NCBI GenBank assembly: GCA_937901745.1
Contig: CALGSZ010000022.1
Span: 1 to 64,000 of the forward strand
Length of the DNA: 64,000 nucleotides
Direction: 5' to 3'
From: an uncultured Chloroflexota bacterium
Lineage (GTDB): Bacteria; Chloroflexota; Chloroflexia; Thermomicrobiales; UBA6265
Part shown: in pieces, positions 26,102 to 34,084 of the stretch
How the letters are laid out: each line of letters opens with the position of its first letter
Numbering within the stretch: position 1 is the first letter of the stretch
Notes under the pieces: generated by a model
Database searches by the model: none
Told to the model about the DNA's origin: nothing
The model's input: only the letters and a program-made list of their open reading frames with translations
Position numbers and translations under genes: made by a program

Positions 26102-26395
26102 TCAATGCCCGTTCATGCTCGAGGCAGCATCCTGCAATGTTTGCTGGAGCAATTCGATGTCCGCCGGGCTCAGCCGCTGGGTCAGGAAGAGATCGATCCC
26201 GGCCTCTTCGAGCGCCGCCCGAAAGCGATGCACCAACATCAGCTCGCGCTCGTTCAGATCGTACCCGTACTGACGCAACGCGGCGTCCAGATCATGCCGG
26301 GCGACGGCCCGAAAGTCGGGGTCGGTCATCGCCTGCTCGGCAAGCCGGCGCAATACATCCATGCGAATTTCATCGGCCAAAGGATCCATCGTCAT
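26102..26395 (-). CDS. Os1348/NHLP-leader-like small protein
   Basis: A 97-aa protein (start ATG 26395 with AGAGG upstream; 26389 is the alternative). The central stretch 'AMTDPDFRAVARHDLDAALR' followed by 'QYGYDLNERELMLVHRF' has the pattern of the nitrile-hydratase-like leader peptide clan (Os1348 family): a helix with 'D.eFR..' followed by 'ALa.YGldLt..E'. Such sequences act as leaders of ribosomal peptides or as free-standing small proteins. No Gly-Gly cleavage site and no Cys/Ser/Thr-rich core follow, and no modifying enzyme gene is in the window, so a stand-alone protein is more likely than a RiPP precursor. It is divergent from the carboxyltransferase gene. Confidence 0.6.
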   Translation of the reverse strand: MTMDPLADEIRMDVLRRLAEQAMTDPDFRAVARHDLDAALRQYGYDLNERELMLVHRFRAALEEAGIDLFLTQRLSPADIELLQQTLQDAASSMNGH

Positions 26396-26537
26396 CCACA
26401 CATCGCCTCTTAGGGCAGCCGCCTCCGGTACCAGGCCGATTGTACATCCCATTGCAACCGCCGGGAGGTTCTGCATGGTACCTTAGGCAAGGACCACACG
26501 AGACCGCGCAGCCAGGGCTGCTATCGGCAGGCATTGG

Positions 26538-28361
26538 ATGAGACGGTTTTTCTTCGGGCTCCGCTCCTCACCACCCGTCATCGCCCCGGACGGCGACCAA
26601 TCCGCTCCAGCCACCTGCCCTCGCTGTGGCGCCGATTTGAAGGATCGCCCCCGCTATCTGGCATATCGCGTCTGCGACGACTGCAACGCCCATCTCGCTA
26701 TCTCCGCTCGCAAGCGACTCCATGCGCTCCTCGACGAGGACAGCTTCCGCGAGACGAATCGCCAGCTCTATTCGACCGATCCACTGCGGTTCGCCGACAG
26801 CACGCCCTACGCCGAGAGGCTGGAGGAGCAGCAGCGTCAGACCGGTGAATCCGACGCCTTGATTACGGGAACCGGAGCGATTCACGGCCGAAAGGTCGTC
26901 GTCGCCGTGCTCGATTTCGCGTTCATGGGCGGTAGCATGGGCGTCGTGGTTGGCGAGAAGCTCGTTCGCGCGGTCGAGCAATCAATCGAGACGCGCCGTC
27001 CTCTGCTGACGATCGTCGCGAGCGGCGGCGCGCGGATGCAGGAGGGGATGCTCTCCCTCTTCCAGATGGCCAAGACCGCGGCCGCCATCCAGCGACTTCA
27101 CGCCGCCGGCATTCCGTACATCTCCGTCCTCACCCACCCGACCACCGGCGGCGTCTTCGCCTCGTTCGCCAATCTTGGCGATCTCATCGTCGCGGAGCCG
27201 GGCGCGCTGATTGGCTTCGCCGGGCCGCGCGTCGTCGAGCAGTTTCTCGGCCGTCCCCTGCCGCCAGGCTCCCACTCCGCAGAGTTTCTCCTGGCTCACG
27301 GCCTGATCGACGCGATCGTCAGCCGACCTGATTTGCGCGATTATGTCGGCCAATTCCTCGAAGTTCTCGAGCCGCGAGGCAAGCGCGAGCGCCCTGCCGG
27401 ACAGCCGCCAACGGCCCGCCCCGATCCACCGGAGGATGCCTGGGAGACCATCGTCAAAGCGCGCGCGCCGGACCGCCCGACGAGCCTCGACTACATCGAC
27501 CGCCTCTGCGATCGCTTTGTGGAGCTGCGCGGCGATCGCCAATCGGGAGATGACCCGGCGATCGTCGCCGGCCTGGGCGTCATTGGCGGGCATCCGGTCG
27601 CGGTGATTGGCATGGAGCGCGGGCACGGCGAGGAGAGCGAGCACCGGCGGCTCGGCCGGCCTATGCCCGAGGGCTTCCGCAAGGCACAGCGCGTGATGCG
27701 GCTCGGAGCCCGCCTCGGACTGCCCGTCGTCACGCTGATCGACACGCCCGGCGCCTACCCGGGCATCGAAGCCGAGGAGCGCGGCTTGGCTCGGGAGATC
27801 GCGCGATCCATGGCGCTCATGAGCGATCTGCCGACGCCGACCATCTCTATCGTGATCGGGGAAGGCGGCAGCGGTGGCGCCTTGGCGTTGGCCGTGGCCG
27901 ATCGCTTGCTGATGCAGGAGGGAGCGGTCTTTTCCGTGATCGCGCCGGAGGGGGCAGCCGCTATCCTCTACCGCGACGCGAGCCGCGCGCCGGAGCTTGC
28001 CGCTAAGCTGCGCATCACGGCGGTCGATCTCAAGGAGATGGGGCTGATCGACGAGGTGATCCCCGAGCCGGAGGGTGGGGCGGCCGCCGATCCGGACAGC
28101 GCTGCCGCGTTGGTGAGGATGTGGCTCCTCCACTTGCTCACCACGTTGACGCAGCAGAAGCGCAAGCGCCTGCTCGAATCACGGTATGCGCGGCTGCGAC
28201 AGGTCGGCCGGGCGTTCACCGCGACGCGGCCACCGAAGCACGCGCGAGAGCCAGTCGCCGCGTCACCGAACGCTTCAGCATCGTCCAACGGCGGGGCATC
28301 GCGCGAGGCATCGCAGCCGACGCCCGCGCCAGCGCCCGATAATCCCGGCTCGTCGTCGTAG
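26538..28361 (+). CDS. Acetyl-CoA carboxylase carboxyltransferase, beta and alpha subunits fused
   Basis: A 607-aa single chain transferring CO2 from carboxybiotin to acetyl-CoA, giving malonyl-CoA. Residues 27-49 hold the AccD zinc ribbon (C27-x2-C30, C46-x2-C49). The beta crotonase-like domain contains 'VVVAVLDFAFMGGSMGVVVG', 'ASGGARMQEGMLSLFQMAKT' and 'LTHPTTGGVFASFA'. After a Pro-rich linker (about residues 280-310) the AccA domain contains 'YIDRLCDRFVELRGDR', 'LIDTPGAYPGIEAEERG' and 'IGEGGSGGALALAVAD'. The last 50 residues are an Ala/Ser/Pro-rich tail. Fusion in the order D-A occurs in some Chloroflexota and archaea. Biotin carboxylase and carrier genes are not in the window. Confidence 0.93.
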   Translation: MRRFFFGLRSSPPVIAPDGDQSAPATCPRCGADLKDRPRYLAYRVCDDCNAHLAISARKRLHALLDEDSFRETNRQLYSTDPLRFADSTPYAERLEEQQRQTGESDALITGTGAIHGRKVVVAVLDFAFMGGSMGVVVGEKLVRAVEQSIETRRPLLTIVASGGARMQEGMLSLFQMAKTAAAIQRLHAAGIPYISVLTHPTTGGVFASFANLGDLIVAEPGALIGFAGPRVVEQFLGRPLPPGSHSAEFLLAHGLIDAIVSRPDLRDYVGQFLEVLEPRGKRERPAGQPPTARPDPPEDAWETIVKARAPDRPTSLDYIDRLCDRFVELRGDRQSGDDPAIVAGLGVIGGHPVAVIGMERGHGEESEHRRLGRPMPEGFRKAQRVMRLGARLGLPVVTLIDTPGAYPGIEAEERGLAREIARSMALMSDLPTPTISIVIGEGGSGGALALAVADRLLMQEGAVFSVIAPEGAAAILYRDASRAPELAAKLRITAVDLKEMGLIDEVIPEPEGGAAADPDSAAALVRMWLLHLLTTLTQQKRKRLLESRYARLRQVGRAFTATRPPKHAREPVAASPNASASSNGGASREASQPTPAPAPDNPGSSS

Positions 28362-28389
28362 CCCGGTTGCGACGCCAAGGAGGCGCCTA

Positions 28390-29307
28390 ATGGCCGTCGT
28401 TACGCTCGCTCGGCAGGTTGGCAGTGGCGGACAAGCGATCGCCCGTCTGCTCGGCGAGCGTCTTGGTCTTGCCGTCGTCGGCCGGCGAGAAATCGCGGCT
28501 GAAGCCGCGCGCCAGGGCATGCCGCTCCCGCGAGCATTCGTCGAGTTCGCGGAGGAGCCAGCGCTCGTCTCGGCGCTGCCGCCCGGCGCTTCTCCGCTGT
28601 ACTTGAGCGTCGGGGAGCTAGAGTTCGAGGAAGCGCTGCGCGGCACCCCGCTCGAGGACGGACACCGCACCTCATTTCTGGAATCGCTGGCCCACGAGCG
28701 CCGCGCGATTCTCCTGACCGTCGCGAGTCTGACGTACGAGATTGCCGCGCGCGACAACGTCGTGATCGTCGGCGGGGGAGCCCAATTCCTGCTCAGCGGC
28801 GTGCCCGGCGTCCTGCGTGTAAAGACGATTGCGCCGGCAGCGATCCGCGCCGAGCGCCTCGCGGCTGCCTACGGCATCAGCGCCAGCGATGCCGCCGCGG
28901 CCGTCAAGCAAGCCGACCAGGAACAGCGCGACTACAACCGCGCCATCTTCGGCGCCGACTGGGACGACCCGCTGCATTGGGCCGTTACCATCAATACCGA
29001 AACGCTTGCCCCGGAAACCGTCTGCGACCTGATTGTCTCGCTCTTGAACCAGGGAGAGGCCCACCAGGGGCTAACGGAGGATGACCGCGCGGCGCTGCGC
29101 TGCGCCTCGGCGATCAATCGTGCGCTTCGGCTCGACACCGATCCCTCAACCTGGGTCGTCGCGATCCCCAGCAGCGGCAGCGTCGTCCTCCAAGGGGATG
29201 GGGTCACCCCAGCGCAGGCCGAGACTGTCCGCGACTTGGTCACGAAGCTCGACTGCGCCGCGCCGATCGAGTACGCGCTCGACGTTGCCGGCCGCCATCG
29301 CGTGTAG
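28390..29307 (+). CDS. Cytidylate-kinase-like protein with C-terminal BON-like domain
   Basis: ATG 28390 follows AAGGAGG (28377-28383). The 305-aa product begins 'VVTLARQVGSGGQAIARLLG', the P-loop of the cytidylate-kinase-like (Cytidylate_kin2) family, with 'NVVIVGGGAQFLL' and a lid-like Arg/Gln-rich helix ('KQADQEQRDYNRAIFGADW') further on. The last 75 residues ('ALRCASAINRALRLDTDPST' onward, with 'VVLQGDGVTPAQAETVRDLV') resemble a BON domain. The phosphate acceptor is not known for this family; it is not the housekeeping Cmk. It lies 28 bases after the carboxyltransferase gene, so the two are probably cotranscribed. Confidence 0.8.
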   Translation: MAVVTLARQVGSGGQAIARLLGERLGLAVVGRREIAAEAARQGMPLPRAFVEFAEEPALVSALPPGASPLYLSVGELEFEEALRGTPLEDGHRTSFLESLAHERRAILLTVASLTYEIAARDNVVIVGGGAQFLLSGVPGVLRVKTIAPAAIRAERLAAAYGISASDAAAAVKQADQEQRDYNRAIFGADWDDPLHWAVTINTETLAPETVCDLIVSLLNQGEAHQGLTEDDRAALRCASAINRALRLDTDPSTWVVAIPSSGSVVLQGDGVTPAQAETVRDLVTKLDCAAPIEYALDVAGRHRV

Positions 29308-29339
29308 AACGCGCGAACCTCCGTGTCGCCCGAGCTCTT

Positions 29340-29615
29340 TCACGGCAGGGATAGCGCAATATCACGCCTCATCATCACGAGCGCGCCGTAGATTTGGCGC
29401 TCAACGCCCTGGTCAACGCCTGCCGTGGTGATGAGTGGGTTGAGGGAAGCTGGTGGCTGGTAGGCGATTCTGATCTGGCCACCAAGTGGGCCCGAATCGC
29501 TGTCTTGCGCAGCGGCTGAATGCGACCTGACCGCGGTGGGCAGTAATGCACCACCCAAGGTCGCCGCGCTCCCCAAGAGCAGACTCCGGCGAGACATCAA
29601 CATGCCGCCCCCCAT
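29340..29615 (-). pseudogene. Truncated family 5 solute-binding protein (N-terminal remnant)
   Basis: A 91-aa frame with a Tat signal ('SRRSLLLGSAATLGGALLP') followed by 'GGQIRIAYQPPASLNPLITT' and 'GVDQGVERQIYGALVMM', the first 40 residues of a mature SBP_bac_5 protein. Then 'RRDIALSLP' and a stop follow, whereas intact homologues run to about 550 residues. No continuation is seen in other frames before the next gene at 29307. I read this as a deletion remnant of a peptide/nickel-type ABC binding protein gene. The permeases at 33-35 kb already have an intact binding protein gene. Confidence 0.7.
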
Positions 29616-30081
29616 TGCTCCCCTCCTCTACCAGAACTAGGCGGTGACCGCCCCGAAAAAGTAGAAGCTAGGCTCTGCCAGGCACGTTGGAGTTTCTTAT
29701 CGTGAAATAGAGTATCGCCTATGAAAAGCATAGGCCCTGGGCGCATGTCTAGTACCTGACGCCAAACAATTGAGTCAGAATGTTGCTCTCGAGGAGAAAA
29801 ATCGCATCAGCGCCAACAAGTTAGGCGAGGCGGAATACTCTGCAAGCGCTCGGGAAGAAGGGCGCTCCCCCGAATCTGACAAAGTCAGCGTATCCAGAGG
29901 GCCGCCTCGTCACGCGAAAGCGAGCCAGCGGACTCAGCTGGCGACGTTTCGAGACAGCACCAGCGTTGCGCCAGCACCTTATGGATCATTCGGTTAGTGT
30001 GTAGTGATTTGCCAGCGAAGCGCTGATATGCGTTCCTGATGCCGTCCCGAACCGCCCGAACCTTTGCCTGCAACCGGGATA
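29616..30081. other. Gene-poor interval next to the truncated binding-protein gene
   Basis: About 465 bases with no acceptable gene. The composition is less GC-rich than its neighbours, and short frames on both strands (29770-29997 plus; 29885-30073 minus) lack a convincing start site and family similarity. With the truncated gene beside it, this looks like a deletion scar or decayed DNA. I see no insertion-sequence ends. Confidence 0.5.
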
Positions 30082-31176
30082 CTAAGTCCCGCTCACGGTC
30101 GCGACCGCCTCCAGCTCCAGCGCTCGGCCCTCCCGCGCGGATTGCTGCGCCTTGAGGATGATGTCGAGAACGTGGAGCGCGTGCTCAGCGGTCAGGATCG
30201 GGGCTTCTTCGCCGCGCAGCACGGCCGCAAAGTGGGCGGGTCCGACGCCGATCAGATGGTCGGCCGAAGGGAGTGGTGGCGGCTCCGGGCAGACGTTCTG
30301 CTGCCACCCCTGGTCGATCTGGTACAGGTCCACCGGTCCGTTCGCTTCGTACCACCGTCCCTGCGAGATCGAGACGGTGCCGAGCGATCCATAGATTTCT
30401 AGCGTTGGCGCCTTGGTGTGCGGAACGGCAAAGCTAGAGAGCACCTGCGCGAATCGGTTCTCGCCAAAGTCGAGGTGGACGAGCATGACATCGTTCGCCT
30501 CGACGAGGATTCGCTGGCCGGCCAGACGCTCGATCAAGACCGTGCGCTCCGGGATGGCGATACCGCCGAACGCCTGGACGCGGCGGGCAGGGCCGAGCAG
30601 CCCGGTGATCGCGTGGAGGACATAGACCCCGGTATCGAGCAGCGGACCGACGCTCTTCGAGTAGAAAACCGCCGGATCGCCGGTGTACTCCAGCCACGCC
30701 GCTGGCCCCATGTTCGCCATCTGACCGGCGGCGAGGTGTGGCGTGCCGATCAGCCCGGCGCCCAGCTCGCGCTTCAGCCAGCGGAATCGCCCCGTGGCCA
30801 TCACGGCCGGTGCGCAGAGCAAGTGACGCCCCAGCCGCTTGGCCTGAGCAATCAACTCCCGGCCTTCTTCGATCGTCGACGCGATCGGCTTCTCAGAGAA
30901 AACATGGAGCCCCGCGTCCAGTGCCTTCGCCGACGTCTCTCGGTGGAGCGGCGCCGGGGTGAGATTGAACACGCCGTCCATCCCGGGATGCGCAAGAAAT
31001 GCGTCGAACGAGGTGTAAGCGGACGCTCCCGGGAAGAGCGAGGCCGCGCGCTCAGCGCGTTCCGTCACCGGGTCGAACGTCGCGACGATCGTCGCGCGGT
31101 CCGCTATGGCCTTCACGCCGGGAATATAGGTGCGAAACGCGACGTCACCGCACCCGATCAATCCAAAGCGAATCAC
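30082..31176 (-). CDS. Gfo/Idh/MocA family NAD(P)-dependent sugar oxidoreductase
   Basis: GTG 31176 is chosen: GGGAG lies 8 bases upstream and the protein then begins 'VIRFGLIGCGDVAFRTY', the Rossmann start of the family; the frame extends 13 codons further to 31215. 364 aa. 'VFNLTPAPLHRETSAKALDA' and the signature 'HVFSEKPIASTIEEG' (EKP lysine for cofactor and substrate) are clear, followed by the C-terminal GFO_IDH_MocA_C beta sheet ('LEIYGSLGTVSISQG'). Family members oxidise or reduce sugars, inositols or sugar acids. Genes of this kind usually sit with sugar ABC importers, and here a complete importer follows upstream on the same strand. Confidence 0.87.
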   Translation of the reverse strand: MIRFGLIGCGDVAFRTYIPGVKAIADRATIVATFDPVTERAERAASLFPGASAYTSFDAFLAHPGMDGVFNLTPAPLHRETSAKALDAGLHVFSEKPIASTIEEGRELIAQAKRLGRHLLCAPAVMATGRFRWLKRELGAGLIGTPHLAAGQMANMGPAAWLEYTGDPAVFYSKSVGPLLDTGVYVLHAITGLLGPARRVQAFGGIAIPERTVLIERLAGQRILVEANDVMLVHLDFGENRFAQVLSSFAVPHTKAPTLEIYGSLGTVSISQGRWYEANGPVDLYQIDQGWQQNVCPEPPPLPSADHLIGVGPAHFAAVLRGEEAPILTAEHALHVLDIILKAQQSAREGRALELEAVATVSGT

Positions 31177-31266
31177 CGTACGCGCTCCCTTTCCGATATC
31201 AGCCGCGTGAAGCATCTCGCAGCTCGATCGAAGTTAGTCAACTTCTACCCTTTGCTGCCCCGGCGC

Positions 31267-32163
31267 TCAGGCAAGGCCAGCATGCCCGGCTCCCTGAGAC
31301 GGCGCGGCCACGACCGAACCGGTCCCGATCGCCGCGCCAGCCGGCTCTGCCATGGAGACCGCTCCCCAGCCATGCAGGCGCGGGACATCGGCCATCAGCT
31401 GCCGCGTGTACGGGTGCTGAGGCGCGCCGAGCACCGTCTCCACCGGCCCCTGCTCGACCAGCTCGCCGCGATACATGACGAGGATGCGATCGCTCACATA
31501 ATACGCCTGGCCGATGTCATGGGTGATGAAGAGGATCGACATGCGATAGCGATCGCGCAAGTCGCGCAGCAGATTCAAAATCGTGACCCGCAACGAGGCG
31601 TCGAGCATTGACGTTGCCTCGTCGGCGATCAGGATCGCCGGCTCCACCATCAACGCGCGGGCGATCATCACGCGCTGAAGCTGCCCGCCGGACAGCTGGT
31701 GTGGCCACTTGGGCAAGACATCCACCGGATCGAGCCCGACGTTACGGAGAACCGTCTCCATGCGATCTTGACGCTCCTCCCGCGAGAGCTTGGCGCCATC
31801 GAGCAAATCGAGGGTCTTCATCAGCACCCGGCCGACCGAGTAGAACTGATTGAACGCGGCGAACGGGTCCTGAAAAACTCCCTGCACACGCCGCCAGTAC
31901 GGCCGCAATGCGCGGGCCCCGCGCAGCTTTGTTATGTCTTGTCCATCGAGGAAAATCTGCCCAGATGTCGGCTCCAAGAGGCGAAGCAGCAGCCGCGCCA
32001 GCGTCGACTTGCCGCTTCCGCTCTCGCCGACGATCGAGACAATTTCACCCGGCTGAACGGTGAACGAGACCCGGTCCACAGCCCGCACGGCCTGCGAGCC
32101 CTGACCGAAGACGCGGGTCAGCTCCCGCGCTTCAAGCAAGGCCGACTGCGGCGCGAGACTCAT
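31267..32163 (-). CDS. Oligopeptide/oligosaccharide ABC transporter ATP-binding protein (DppF/OppF type)
   Basis: ATG 32163 has GGGAGG 6 bases upstream and overlaps the end of the preceding ATPase gene. 298 aa. Walker A 'GESGSGKSTLARLLL', Q-loop 'VFQDPFAAFNQF', signature 'HQLSGGQLQRVMIARAL', Walker B 'AILIADEATSMLD' and H-loop 'ILFITHDIGQA' are complete. The ending 'GAPQHPYTRQLMADVP' is typical of the OppF/DppF half. One Walker B neighbour differs from the usual 'DEPTSALD' (here 'DEATSMLD'). Last gene of the minus-strand importer operon. Confidence 0.9.
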   Translation of the reverse strand: MSLAPQSALLEARELTRVFGQGSQAVRAVDRVSFTVQPGEIVSIVGESGSGKSTLARLLLRLLEPTSGQIFLDGQDITKLRGARALRPYWRRVQGVFQDPFAAFNQFYSVGRVLMKTLDLLDGAKLSREERQDRMETVLRNVGLDPVDVLPKWPHQLSGGQLQRVMIARALMVEPAILIADEATSMLDASLRVTILNLLRDLRDRYRMSILFITHDIGQAYYVSDRILVMYRGELVEQGPVETVLGAPQHPYTRQLMADVPRLHGWGAVSMAEPAGAAIGTGSVVAAPSQGAGHAGLA

Positions 32164-33166
32164 GCGTGCCTCCCTCGACATTCTGACGTTGCGCATTGGC
32201 CCACCAGCACGCGACGAGCCGGTCATCCCCATCGGCAGTCAGCGGCGGCTCCTCGCGAGCGCAGATATCCGTCGCGTACCGGCAGCGAGGGTGGAACCGG
32301 CAGCCGGGCGGCGGCATGCGAAGGTCCGGCGGCGCGCCGGGTAGCCCCTCCAACCGCTGGCAACGAACGCGCGGCTCCGGGACGAGCGTCGAAGAGATCA
32401 ACGCCCGCGTATAAGGATGCTGCGGCTCGTCGACGATCTGTTTCGTCGGCCCGATCTCGACGATCTTCCCAGCATAGAAGACCGCGATGCGATCCGCGAT
32501 GTTGCTCAGGAGCGGTAGGTCGTGGGTGATGAAGATGATGCGGGAGATGTATCCCTCGTCCAGCAGACGCTGTAGCAGGAGAACGAGCGCCTTCTGCGAC
32601 GAGACGTCCAGCGCCGACGTTGGCTCGTCGGCAATCAGCACCTTCGGATTGAGTAGGGTCGAGATGACGGTAACGACGCGCTGGCGCATACCGCCGCTGA
32701 GCTGGTGGGGATAGCTCTCTAGCACGCGCGGCGGCAATGCCAGCTGTTCCAGCCGCTGCCGCGCCCGCTCGATCGCTTGGCGACGCGTCACGCGCGACTC
32801 ATGCGCGCGCAGGACATCGAAAGCGAAGTCGCCGATCCGCGCTGTCGGGTTGAGCGAGTTCATGGCTCGCTGCGGCAAGAGCGCAACGAGCTTCCCGCGC
32901 CACTCGCGCGGAATCCGGTCACTGGTCTCCGGCGAGATGACATGGTCATCAATGCCGAAGCGCCCACCCAGCATCTGCAGCGATCGCGGCGGCACCAGCG
33001 CTAGCAGAGACGCGAGCGTGGATTTGCCGCAACCCGACTCGCCGACGATTCCCAGGACCTCCCCCTCCTGGACATCGAAGGTAACGCCGTCGACCGCGCG
33101 GATGTCCCTACCAGATGCGGTGGCGTAGGCGGCAACCAGATCTGCAACCCACATCGCCGTCCTCAT
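32132..33166 (-). CDS. Oligopeptide/oligosaccharide ABC transporter ATP-binding protein (DppD/OppD type)
   Basis: 344 aa from ATG 33166, which overlaps the permease stop by 4 bases (ATGA); ATG 33154, with a better-spaced GAGG, is the alternative. Walker A 'GESGCGKSTLASLLA', signature 'HQLSGGMRQRVVTVIS', Walker B 'VLIADEPTSALDV' and H-loop 'IIFITHDLPLL' are complete. The C-terminal oligopeptide-transporter extension with the Cys cluster ('CRFHPRCRYATDIC...C') is present and probably binds an iron-sulfur cluster, as in other DppD proteins. Confidence 0.9.
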   Translation of the reverse strand: MRTAMWVADLVAAYATASGRDIRAVDGVTFDVQEGEVLGIVGESGCGKSTLASLLALVPPRSLQMLGGRFGIDDHVISPETSDRIPREWRGKLVALLPQRAMNSLNPTARIGDFAFDVLRAHESRVTRRQAIERARQRLEQLALPPRVLESYPHQLSGGMRQRVVTVISTLLNPKVLIADEPTSALDVSSQKALVLLLQRLLDEGYISRIIFITHDLPLLSNIADRIAVFYAGKIVEIGPTKQIVDEPQHPYTRALISSTLVPEPRVRCQRLEGLPGAPPDLRMPPPGCRFHPRCRYATDICAREEPPLTADGDDRLVACWWANAQRQNVEGGTHESRAAVGLA

Positions 33167-34074
33167 TTCCTCCGCAGCCGCGGATTGAAGAACTCGTCCA
33201 TGCTCGACTGCAGGAGCAAGAGGGAGAAGGCAATGACCGTCAGCAAGACCGTCGGTGGCACGAAGGCCCACCAGGCGCCGGTCCGCACAGACTCCCACCG
33301 CAGCGACCAATGGAGCATGATGCCGAGCGAAATCGTGCCGTCACCGGGACCGAGTCCGAGCAGGCTGAGCGCCGCCTCCTGCAGGATGCCGCTCGCCATC
33401 TGCAGCACGAACGCCAGCACAACGTAGGAGAGCATGAACGGCAGGATCTCCCACGCGATCAGGGAGAGCGTGCCCGCGCCGCACATCCGGGCGATATCCA
33501 CATGCTCGCGGGTACGCAGGCTGCTGGTTTGGGCGCGAATCGCTCGCGCCGTCCACGGCCAGCTCGTGACGCCGATGATGATCGCCATCGTCACGATGGA
33601 GCGGTTGCCGACGGCGATCGAGAGGAGGATGAGGACAACGATCGAAGGGATCGTTAGGATGACGTTCGTTAGCCCCATCAGCGCCTCTTCGACCAACCCG
33701 CCGCGGAAGCCGGCGACGGTGCCGAGGACGACGCCGATGGCGGTCGCCACCGCGCCGGCGATGCCACCGATCACCAGCGAGGTGCGCGTGCCGTGCATCA
33801 GCTGGGTGAAGACATCGCGGCCGAAGTTGTCGGTGCCGAGCCAGGCGGCTTTCGATGGAGGATCGTAGAGACCGCCGACGATCTTGAGCGGATCGTCCCG
33901 GCCGAGCACGATCGGACCGAGGACAGCGAAAACGACGATCGCGCCGAGCAGAATCACGCTGAATCGGAAGCGGCCGCTCGGTACGGCAACGCCGAGCCGC
34001 ATCCGGGCGATTCTCGAGCCGAGCGTCGCTGCTCGCCACCCGGCCGGCTGTTCGCGAGGCACCGCTGCGCTCAT
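33163..34074 (-). CDS. ABC transporter permease (DppC/OppC type)
   Basis: ATG 34074 is preceded by GGAGAGGAG and begins 10 bases after the upstream stop. 303 aa. It has the N-terminal OppC segment, six helices and the EAA loop in 'EHVDIARMCGAGTLSLIAWE', with 'DNFGRDVFTQLMHGTRTSL', typical of DppC. The ending 'LLLLQSSMDEFFNPRLRRK' (split over a helix and a basic tail) is the usual C-terminus. Confidence 0.9.
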   Translation of the reverse strand: MSAAVPREQPAGWRAATLGSRIARMRLGVAVPSGRFRFSVILLGAIVVFAVLGPIVLGRDDPLKIVGGLYDPPSKAAWLGTDNFGRDVFTQLMHGTRTSLVIGGIAGAVATAIGVVLGTVAGFRGGLVEEALMGLTNVILTIPSIVVLILLSIAVGNRSIVTMAIIIGVTSWPWTARAIRAQTSSLRTREHVDIARMCGAGTLSLIAWEILPFMLSYVVLAFVLQMASGILQEAALSLLGLGPGDGTISLGIMLHWSLRWESVRTGAWWAFVPPTVLLTVIAFSLLLLQSSMDEFFNPRLRRK

Positions 34075-34084
34075 GACTCCTCTC

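Noticed and set aside
29885..30073. 62-codon minus-strand frame next to the truncated binding-protein gene
   Set aside because: No good ribosome site and no recognised similarity; cannot be supported as a gene or transposase fragment.
30418..31611. Plus-strand open frame of 397 codons opposite the Gfo/Idh/MocA gene
   Set aside because: Crosses an intergenic gap and two real genes; composition is Arg/Glu/His-rich without a fold.
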